64,000 nt of DNA, taken from an uncultured Prevotellaceae bacterium. GTDB lineage: Bacteria; Bacteroidota; Bacteroidia; Bacteroidales; Bacteroidaceae. The position numbers and the translations under genes are program-made. The stretch spans positions 62,001 to 126,000 of the forward strand of contig ONLY01000001.1 of the NCBI GenBank assembly GCA_900318775.1, read 5' to 3'. Below, piece by piece: positions 58,122-64,000 of the stretch. How positions within the stretch are numbered: position 1 is the first letter of the stretch; every line of letters starts with the position of its first letter. Under the pieces are notes generated by a model. The model searched no databases, was not told the origin of the DNA, and worked only from the letters and a program-made list of their open reading frames with translations.

Positions 58122-59195
58122 ATGATGAAACAAAGATTGCTTTTTGTTTTGCTGACCGTATGTGTGGCGTCATTCGCATGGGCCAACGATGGTGTGTATT
58201 ATGTTCAAGGGAACCAGCTGGTCCCCCTTCATGAGACGGACATCTCAATAGAGAAAGAAGTGCTGACCATCGGTTTGTGTGATGATGGATATGCCCAGGT
58301 AGATGTGCTGTATGAACTCTTCAATCATGGGACTGATAAGGTCGTAGATATGGGTTTTGAAGCATCGAACCCATATAATACGGGCGATAGCATCAATCCG
58401 TTGGGCGGACATCCCTACATCTGTCAGTTTAGTGTGGAGATGAATGGAGAGTACCTTAACTACACGAACGCTGTTGTGGAGCCAGGGCAGTTTGATAAGC
58501 CTTTCCGAATGCCAGAAGATGAGGATGAAAGAGAGTTTGCCCGCTATTCTTATGTTTACTGCTTCAAGGCTTCTTTTCATGCAGGACTTAACCGTGTTCA
58601 CCACACTTATCGCTACCGCATGTCATATGGTGTAGGACGTACGTTTGAAGTGCCTTATTGGTTAACACCTGCAGCGCGTTGGAAGGGTGGACATATCGGT
58701 GATTTCACTTTGCGTATTTCTGCAACTAACACGGCCAAGCATTTCCTGCTGGCTGACTCTTTGTTCTCGGGCTCTGATTTCCGCATCATTGAAGGTGCTG
58801 GGAAGATACGGCACACACAGATTGGGTGGGGAAATGAAGATTTTGTAGAGATTGCCTTGCGTAACGGCACTGTGGAGTGGCATACAACGGACTTTCTGCC
58901 CAGCGCGGACTTCTATATCCAATCTGCTGATACATATACGAGCTTTAGCGGGTTGGCTCCAGGAACTTATTATGATCGTAGTGATACATACGTTCTTTGG
59001 TCGGAGGAGGGAAAGAAGATACCGGAGTCCTTGGCGCGTAACCTTCCTTATGCTAATAGAGGTTATGTGTTCAAGAAAGCGTCTTTGAGAAAACTTTTCA
59101 GTCAGTTCTGGTGGTATATGCCCGATCCTTCCTATCAGCCTTCTACAGCGGACTTTACTCCTCGTGAATGGCGTTTGATGCGAGAGCGCCGATAA
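58122..59195 (+). CDS. Secreted YARHG-domain protein
   Basis: 357 residues from ATG 58122 (MMKQRLLFVLLTVCVASFAW, signal peptide). The open frame reaching back to 57930 overlaps the peptidase gene and is rejected. Residues ~25-270 look like an exported beta-rich domain (VLTIGLCDDGYAQVDVLYEL; YRYRMSYGVGRTFEVPYWL) that I do not recognise. Residues ~305-350 (LARNLPYANRGYVFKKASLRKLF and WWYMPDPSYQPSTADFTPRE) match the YARHG domain, an extracellular module often linked to peptidases or cell-wall proteins and of unknown role. The operon with two D-Ala peptidases suggests a link to peptidoglycan. Confidence 0.8.
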   Translation: MMKQRLLFVLLTVCVASFAWANDGVYYVQGNQLVPLHETDISIEKEVLTIGLCDDGYAQVDVLYELFNHGTDKVVDMGFEASNPYNTGDSINPLGGHPYICQFSVEMNGEYLNYTNAVVEPGQFDKPFRMPEDEDEREFARYSYVYCFKASFHAGLNRVHHTYRYRMSYGVGRTFEVPYWLTPAARWKGGHIGDFTLRISATNTAKHFLLADSLFSGSDFRIIEGAGKIRHTQIGWGNEDFVEIALRNGTVEWHTTDFLPSADFYIQSADTYTSFSGLAPGTYYDRSDTYVLWSEEGKKIPESLARNLPYANRGYVFKKASLRKLFSQFWWYMPDPSYQPSTADFTPREWRLMRERR

Positions 59196-59254
59196 GAAAA
59201 ACGATAAACGGAGAGGGTGTGTCAAAAGGAGAGGCCTCAATGCCCCCAAAAACG

Positions 59255-59319
59255 AAGTGCCCCACATCGATGAACCGATGTGGGGCACTTTGACTGACCG
59301 ATGTGAGGGCACATCGGTT
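59255..59319. terminator. Two overlapping hairpins between the YARHG and second paaK genes
   Basis: AAGTGCCCCACATCG (59255-59269) pairs with CGATGTGGGGCACTT (59276-59290). ACCGATGTG (59297-59305) pairs with CACATCGGT (59310-59318). AACCGATGTG at 59274-59283 can alternatively pair with CACATCGGTT at 59310-59319. The first hairpin probably terminates the convergent genes. Confidence 0.75.
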
Positions 59320-59338
59320 CTTTAGTTCAGTTCGTGCT

Positions 59339-60655
59339 TTATTTCCAGTCAGACAAGAGTGTTCTCTTGTCGAGCACATGCTTTGCTTTGCCAATCGAAC
59401 GCTCGATGTTGCCAGGCTCCTTGATGTGGATGTTTGGCTTGATGCCCACCATGCTGACGATGCGGTCGTAAAGTGGCTTGATGTATGGCATCTGCTTGGC
59501 GGGGTTGGGTGAGAAGTATTCGGCACGCAACTCTACATCGAGGTCAAAGGTATCTTCATTGTTCTTGCGGTCCACCGTGATGAAGTACTGTGGTGTATAT
59601 ACAGGGAACTCTGTCAAGATGGTCTCGATTTGTGAAGGGAATACATTCACACCGCGGATGATGAGCATGTCATCGCTGCGGCCCAGAATCTTTCCAAGGC
59701 GAACCGTAGTACGTCCACATTCGCAAGGCTCGTAGATGAGGTGGGTGAGATCGCGTGTACGGTAGCGGAGAATTGGCATGGCCTCTTTGCAAAGAGACGT
59801 GAACACTAACTCGCCCTCTTCGCCTGGTGCAACAGGCTCCAGCGTTTCGGGGTTGATGATTTCAGGATAGAACATGTCTTCGGCCACGTGTGTACCATTC
59901 TGATACTGGCACTCACCACCCACACCGGGACCGCACATCTCTGTCAGTCCATAGATGTCAATGGCCTTGATATGCAACTTCTTCTCCAGTTCGCGACGGA
60001 TGCCCCATGTCCAAGGTTCTGCTCCGAAGAAGCCAACTCTTAGCTTTAAGTCCTCTATGTTGATGTCGGGGTTCTGCTCTATCACCTCAGCCAGATGCAA
60101 GGCATATGAAGGAGTACAGCACAAAGCGGTAGTGCCAAAGTCTTTCATCAACATGATCTGCTTAGCAGAGTTGCCTGCAGAGATAGGCAGCTGGATAGCT
60201 CCACGTGTAGCTGCTCCGTCGTGAGCGCCCAGTCCTCCAGTGAACAATCCATATCCGTAAGCCACCTGTACAACGTCGCCGGGACCTACATCGCCAACAG
60301 CCAAAACACGTGCAACACACTCAGCCCACATCTTCAGGTCGTTCTCTGTATAGGTGCCTACAACGGGTTTTCCTGTTGTGCCCGATGAGGCATGAATGCG
60401 ACGAATCTCACTCTGAGGTACAGCCTGCAGACCGAAAGGATATTCGTCGCGCAGGTCGTGCTTAGTGGTGAATGGCAACTTATATATATCGTCAATGCTA
60501 CGGATGTCTTCGGGCTTAACACCCATGCGGTCCATCTTCTTTTTGTAAAATGGAACATTCTCGTAGCATCTTTTGACGGTTTGAATAAGGCGCTCAGATT
60601 GTAGCTTGCGCATAGACTCTCGGTCCATGCACTCCATTTGGGGGTTGTGAATCAT
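59339..60655 (-). CDS. paaK: Phenylacetate-CoA ligase (second copy)
   Basis: A 438-residue AMP-forming aryl-CoA ligase, the same length as the copy at 53.7 kb but clearly different in sequence. Motifs: HASSGTTGKPVVGTYTENDLK (~91-111), GYGLFTGGLGAHDGA, IYGLTEMCGPGVGGECQYQN (~234-253) and YRTRDLTHLIYEPCECGRTTVRLGKILGRSDDM (~300-332). The C-terminal catalytic Lys region is EPGNIERSIGKAKHVLDKR. It is cotranscribed with iorA-iorB (18 bases after the iorB stop). It therefore probably handles the acyl-CoA made or used by that oxidoreductase, running in either direction. Confidence 0.93.
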   Translation of the reverse strand: MIHNPQMECMDRESMRKLQSERLIQTVKRCYENVPFYKKKMDRMGVKPEDIRSIDDIYKLPFTTKHDLRDEYPFGLQAVPQSEIRRIHASSGTTGKPVVGTYTENDLKMWAECVARVLAVGDVGPGDVVQVAYGYGLFTGGLGAHDGAATRGAIQLPISAGNSAKQIMLMKDFGTTALCCTPSYALHLAEVIEQNPDINIEDLKLRVGFFGAEPWTWGIRRELEKKLHIKAIDIYGLTEMCGPGVGGECQYQNGTHVAEDMFYPEIINPETLEPVAPGEEGELVFTSLCKEAMPILRYRTRDLTHLIYEPCECGRTTVRLGKILGRSDDMLIIRGVNVFPSQIETILTEFPVYTPQYFITVDRKNNEDTFDLDVELRAEYFSPNPAKQMPYIKPLYDRIVSMVGIKPNIHIKEPGNIERSIGKAKHVLDKRTLLSDWK

Positions 60656-60673
60656 AAAGGTTTGTGTTTGGGG

Positions 60674-61255
60674 TTATTGTTGTTTGGAAGCTGCAACGCC
60701 TGCATCGAAAGCCTTGAGATTGGCTTCTACAACAGCTTCGCCTTTGCGGGCGAAGATGATGGCGATGGCCTTGCGGAGTTGTTCAACCGTGAGAATCTCT
60801 ATGAAAGGAGCCGCCATGCCGAGAAGCACCATGTTGGCGCCACGGGCATTGCCTGCGTCCTTGGCCACAGACTCAATATCGAGCTTTACCACGGAGGGCA
60901 TGCTGTCGAGCTCAGCCATGAGGGCTGCCTCTTCAGGGTAGTTAGGTATGTTGATGAAAGGCTTTGAACTGGTTACAATGGTGCCAGTCTTAGAGAGATA
61001 GGGCAGGTAACGCAGAGCCTCCATTGGTTCCATAGAGATGACTACATCTGTGCCGCCTTGTGGGATGAGGTCGCTGTAGATATTCTCCGTTGAGAGACGG
61101 AGGTTTGACTGTACGTCACCGCCTCGCTGGCTCATTCCGTGCACTTCGGCTTGCTTCAGGTTCAAGCCTGCTTCTGTGGCAGCTTCGCCAATCACAGTTG
61201 CGATGGAGAGGATTCCTTGTCCACCTACACCGCAGAGTATGATGTCTTTCTTCAT
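60674..61255 (-). CDS. iorB: Indolepyruvate:ferredoxin oxidoreductase, beta subunit
   Basis: A 193-residue gamma-type domain of the 2-oxoacid:ferredoxin oxidoreductases. The start is placed at 61255 (MKKDIILCGVGGQGILSIAT); the frame is open to 61315 but inside iorA. Signatures: GVGGQG (9-14), QAEVHGMSQRGGDVQSNLRL (~35-54) and NMVLLGMAAPF (~141-151). Together with IorA it interconverts arylpyruvate plus CoA with arylacetyl-CoA, CO2 and reduced ferredoxin. The ATG overlaps the iorA stop as ATGA. Confidence 0.94.
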   Translation of the reverse strand: MKKDIILCGVGGQGILSIATVIGEAATEAGLNLKQAEVHGMSQRGGDVQSNLRLSTENIYSDLIPQGGTDVVISMEPMEALRYLPYLSKTGTIVTSSKPFINIPNYPEEAALMAELDSMPSVVKLDIESVAKDAGNARGANMVLLGMAAPFIEILTVEQLRKAIAIIFARKGEAVVEANLKAFDAGVAASKQQ

Positions 61256-62847
61256 TTGTTTGCCTCCTTTGCTTTTTGACGTTCCCTTGCGTGACGAGCA
61301 GCAGTCTGGATGCACTCACGACGTGGAATAATCACTGAAACTCCGTTGTATTCGATTTCTTCCTTCAAGATGCGGGTAATCTCAGGCATGTTCTTAGGAA
61401 GAGGAACAACCACACGCACATGCTCTGGCTCTACGCCAAGACCAAGGCAGATTGCCTCGAACTTGTTGGTGCCAGCAGAGTCCTGTCCACCCGTCATGCC
61501 GGTGGTGAGGTTATCGCTGATAACGACCGTGATGTTCGACTTGTCGTTCACAGCGTCTAACAGACCTGTCATGCCGCTGTGGGTGAAGGTTGAGTCACCG
61601 ATGATGGCAACTGCGGGGAAGAGTCCTGCGTCAGCAGCTCCCTTTGCCATCGTGATGCTGGCGCCCATATCAACACAGCTTGAAAGTGCTTTGAAAGGTG
61701 GCAATGCACCAAGCGTATAGCAGCCGATGTCACCGAATACACGGTAGTCGGGATAGGTGGCCAATACTTCATTCAGTGCAGTGTACACATCGCGGTGTCC
61801 GCAGCCCTGACAGAGCTGAGGAGGACGGCCTGCAAGGTTCTTCGCATTGTCGAAAGCAGGACCAGCAGGTTTGCCCAGTGCCTTTGCCACACAGTCGGGA
61901 GTCAACTCGCCTGTGCGTGGTAGGTCTCCAGTGAGACGTCCTTTGATGGGATAGTCTGCTCCCACCATGCCAGCGATGGCCTCTTCTACAACGGGCTGTC
62001 CGTCCTCCACAACGAGGATAGACTCATGCTCTGCGGCAAAAGCCTTAATGGCTTTGGGCGAGAGAGGATATTGAGAAATTTTCAGGATGTCAGCATTGTC
62101 GCCAACATTCTCCTTCACATAGTTGTAACCAATACCGCAGGCGATGATGCCGACTTTCTGGCCAGCAGTTTCCTTCTTGTTGTATGCAGAAGTTTCGCTG
62201 GCTTTCTCGAACTCGGCTTGCTTGCCCAACAAATCGACGTACTTCTTACGTGCGATGCCTGGCAGCAACACCCACTGGTCTGTGCTTGGATTGAGGGCGT
62301 TCTCATTGTTCAGTTCGCCTACTTCAACGGCGGCGCGGCTATGAGCCAGACGAGTTACAATGCGCAGCAATACGGGCACCTTCATGCTCTCAGAGAGTTC
62401 GAAGGCGCTGCTGACCATATCGTAGGCTTCCTGCTGATTTGATGGCTCAAATACGGGAATCAATGCAAACTTGCCATAGAAGCGAGAGTCTTGCTCATTC
62501 TGTGAAGAGTGCATGGATGGGTCGTCAGCAGCCAAGACAATAAGACCACCGTTCACACCAGTGATGGCGCTGTTGACGAAGGCATCAGCACATACGTTCA
62601 TGCCCACATGCTTCATGCATACCAAGGCGCGCTTGCCTGCATAAGACATACCAAGAGCGGCCTCCATCGCAGTCTTCTCGTTCGTGCACCAACGGCTGTG
62701 GATGCCGCGTTCGCGTGCCACCTTGTTGGTCTGGATGAACTCTGTAATTTCGGTTGACGGAGTTCCAGGGTAGGCGTACACGCCGGAAAGACCCGCGTTG
62801 ATGGCCCCCAAAGCAATAGCTTCGTCACCAAGAAGTAGTTGTTTCAT
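61252..62847 (-). CDS. iorA: Indolepyruvate:ferredoxin oxidoreductase, alpha subunit (no C-terminal ferredoxin domain seen)
   Basis: A 531-residue thiamine-diphosphate subunit. The N-terminal pyrimidine-binding domain has GVYAYPGTPSTEITEFIQ (~22-39) and WCTNEKTAMEAALGMSYAG (~53-71, conserved Glu). The diphosphate-binding domain has PPQLCQGCGHRDVYTALNE (~346-364), GDIGCYTLGALPPFKALS (~376-393) and IGDSTFTHSGMTGLLDAV. The protein ends soon after SVIIPRRECIQTAARHAR. The C-terminal part with two CxxCxxC iron-sulfur clusters that archaeal IorA carries is not visible, so an external ferredoxin must interact directly. First gene of iorA-iorB-paaK. Confidence 0.94.
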   Translation of the reverse strand: MKQLLLGDEAIALGAINAGLSGVYAYPGTPSTEITEFIQTNKVARERGIHSRWCTNEKTAMEAALGMSYAGKRALVCMKHVGMNVCADAFVNSAITGVNGGLIVLAADDPSMHSSQNEQDSRFYGKFALIPVFEPSNQQEAYDMVSSAFELSESMKVPVLLRIVTRLAHSRAAVEVGELNNENALNPSTDQWVLLPGIARKKYVDLLGKQAEFEKASETSAYNKKETAGQKVGIIACGIGYNYVKENVGDNADILKISQYPLSPKAIKAFAAEHESILVVEDGQPVVEEAIAGMVGADYPIKGRLTGDLPRTGELTPDCVAKALGKPAGPAFDNAKNLAGRPPQLCQGCGHRDVYTALNEVLATYPDYRVFGDIGCYTLGALPPFKALSSCVDMGASITMAKGAADAGLFPAVAIIGDSTFTHSGMTGLLDAVNDKSNITVVISDNLTTGMTGGQDSAGTNKFEAICLGLGVEPEHVRVVVPLPKNMPEITRILKEEIEYNGVSVIIPRRECIQTAARHARERQKAKEANK

Positions 62848-62877
62848 ATCCTTGTTTGGTTATAGTATAGAACAATG

Positions 62878-62895
62878 CCCAGTGTTGACACTGGG
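62878..62895 (-). promoter_or_regulatory. Hairpin in the iorA leader
   Basis: CCCAGTG-TTGA-CACTGGG, a 7-bp perfect stem with a tetraloop just downstream of the predicted transcription start and 30 bases before the start codon. No U-tract follows, so it is not a terminator; it may stabilise the mRNA or be an operator. Confidence 0.5.
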
Positions 62896-62908
62896 GCCAA
62901 AAAACATG

Positions 62909-62939
62909 CAAAGATAGGAAGAAAGGTGCAGAAGAGCAA
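62909..62939 (-). promoter_or_regulatory. Promoter of iorA-iorB-paaK
   Basis: Minus strand: TTGC (62939-62936), 19 bases, TATCTTTG (62916-62909), ~62 bases before the iorA start. Confidence 0.7.
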
Positions 62940-62985
62940 GAAAATAGTTTGCTTTTCTTGCTTTTGTCAAGCGGCGGAGCAGATT

Positions 62986-63999
62986 TTAGAACAATTTGTT
63001 GATGTCGATGGACAACCCGAGCATCAGATTCGTGCCATCTGTTAATGGACTATTGAAATAATAGTATTTAGGTTTGTAGTTAAACAGGTTGTCAAGGGCA
63101 GCCGTCAGCTTGACTGCCTTGCCAAAGCGCTGGACTGCAGAGAGCTTCCAGAGTGTGTAGGCTGGGTAGTGGATGGTATTGGTGCCCTTGGCGATGTCGT
63201 AGTAATCGACAAACTCCACGTTCTTTACCCCAGAGAGGAAGCGCCCATTCAGGGAGACGAGCAGCCCGTAGTTTCGGGTGAACTGCTTGTCCCAGTCTAT
63301 GCGTGCTGTGATGGCATGCTTTCTGGCGGGGATATACTGATTGTTGATGGTGTTGCCCGCTTTGTCCTTGGGCATCCGCTCATTTGTGTAGGCATAGGAT
63401 AGTTTGGCGCTCAGACCATTGTCCCAGCGTGCTTGTGTTGTGGCTTCTCCGCCAAAGACGGAATAATTGTCGAGGTTGTCGTAGTCGAGATATAATTGTT
63501 TTTGCTGTATGTCTTCGGGCATGTAATGCGGAACGCCAGTAGCGAGTTTGTTCCGTACATTGTTGTAGTAGGCTGATACGGTGAAGTTGTAGTTTCCTGT
63601 AGTGTAGTCGGCCGAGGCGTTGAAATTATGGCTGAGTTCCGCTTTCAGGTCCTTGTTGCCTCTGATAATCCAGATGCCCACCATGTCGAAGTTGTAGTAC
63701 TTCTCTTTCAGAGCTGGTGCACGGAAGCCCATGCCATAGCCGAGACGCAGGTTCAGGTTGTCAATGGGCTGATAGCGTGCTGTCAGTTTAGGAGTGAAAT
63801 GAGAGTCCTTTTTGTCTGAGAAATAATCGTAGCGCACAGCGCCCACCACTTCCCATTGTGGGTTGATAAGCCAGTCGGACTGGATGTAAGCATCAAAGGT
63901 GTTTTGCTTCACTTCTTCCTGCCCCAAGTTCTTGTTCATTAGGTAGTCGTGCATGAAGTCTGCGCCAACGGTGAGGATGCTACCTGTTTTCCAGTCGTG
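62986..63999 (-). CDS. TonB-dependent receptor, C-terminal part (5' end outside window)
   Basis: The frame is open to the right edge, so the ATG at 63954 is internal. About 338 residues of an outer-membrane barrel are visible with long amphipathic strands, for example VVGAVRYDYFSDKKDSHFTPKL (~50-70). The TonB-receptor region LRLGYGMGFRAPALKEKYYNF follows, and the C-terminal signature is AALDNLFNYKPKYYYFNSPL with the final ILGLSIDINKLF-like end (terminal Phe). The strand pattern fits siderophore, cobalamin or heme-type receptors better than SusC, but the ligand is not decided. A 138-base gap separates it from iorA, upstream promoters being outside the window. Confidence 0.88.
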   Translation of the reverse strand, partial: HDWKTGSILTVGADFMHDYLMNKNLGQEEVKQNTFDAYIQSDWLINPQWEVVGAVRYDYFSDKKDSHFTPKLTARYQPIDNLNLRLGYGMGFRAPALKEKYYNFDMVGIWIIRGNKDLKAELSHNFNASADYTTGNYNFTVSAYYNNVRNKLATGVPHYMPEDIQQKQLYLDYDNLDNYSVFGGEATTQARWDNGLSAKLSYAYTNERMPKDKAGNTINNQYIPARKHAITARIDWDKQFTRNYGLLVSLNGRFLSGVKNVEFVDYYDIAKGTNTIHYPAYTLWKLSAVQRFGKAVKLTAALDNLFNYKPKYYYFNSPLTDGTNLMLGLSIDINKLF

Positions 64000-64000
64000 G

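Overview
The window looks like a chromosomal segment of a Bacteroidales bacterium, most likely Prevotella or a close relative. The reasons are the gene content (SusB-like GH97, GH115, a TonB-dependent receptor, type IX-like C-terminal tails), the gene order of the cell-wall and division cluster, weak or absent Shine-Dalgarno sites, and many promoters of the Bacteroidetes type (TTTG-like box, 19-21 bases, then TAnnTTTG). There is no prophage, transposase, CRISPR array or rRNA. The genus is an inference.

Layout. 1-2.6 kb: the end of a secreted surface protein, a 66-residue peptide gene, and an AAA ATPase gene lying between two ~136-bp direct repeats that each carry the 3' end of the neighbouring acyl-CoA dehydrogenase gene, a recombination scar. 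2.5-6.2 kb (minus): etfB-etfA-acyl-CoA dehydrogenase operon. 6.3-12.4 kb (minus): a large secreted GH128-like glycosidase, PriA and a small outer-membrane barrel. 12.4-13.0 kb: a 595-base regulatory region with a 23-bp-period repeat array, an inverted pair of DnaA-box-like 9-mers and a probable MraZ operator. 13.0-29.4 kb (plus): a compact dcw cluster, mraZ-rsmH-ftsL-ftsI-murE-mraY-murD-ftsW-murG-murC-ftsQ-ftsA-ftsZ. 29.6-32.2 kb (minus): gyrB, rpsT, tRNA-Glu. 32.4-37.0 kb (plus): recO, an unknown lipoprotein and tex.

37.1-44.3 kb is a carbohydrate region: uxuA-uxuB read leftwards, divergent from a GH115 alpha-glucuronidase and a GH97 enzyme. GH115 would release glucuronate from xylan side chains, and UxuB/UxuA take the derived fructuronate through mannonate to 2-keto-3-deoxygluconate. 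44.5-49.6 kb: an orphan lipoprotein, three 17-bp palindromes at exact 24-bp spacing upstream of rplS, a MaoC-like protein, a sodium:solute symporter gene with a large in-frame internal deletion, tRNA-Phe, a PHP hydrolase and a PaaI-like thioesterase. 49.7-53.1 kb: a 1125-residue secreted BNR-propeller/LamG protein.

53.3-62.8 kb is a split aryl-acid cluster: ACT protein, PaaK and aminotransferase on one side, a second PaaK and IorBA on the other. Together these can interconvert aromatic amino acids, arylpyruvates, arylacetyl-CoA and arylacetates. Between the arms lies a plus-strand operon of a VanX-type D-Ala-D-Ala dipeptidase, an M15 carboxypeptidase and a YARHG-domain protein. The window ends inside a TonB-dependent receptor.

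The least expected signals are three intergenic arrays of short palindromic or paired repeats (12.55, 33.22 and 45.62 kb), each about 60-100 bp upstream of a recognisable promoter. Two of them share the same design: 16-17-bp units separated by exactly 7 bp.
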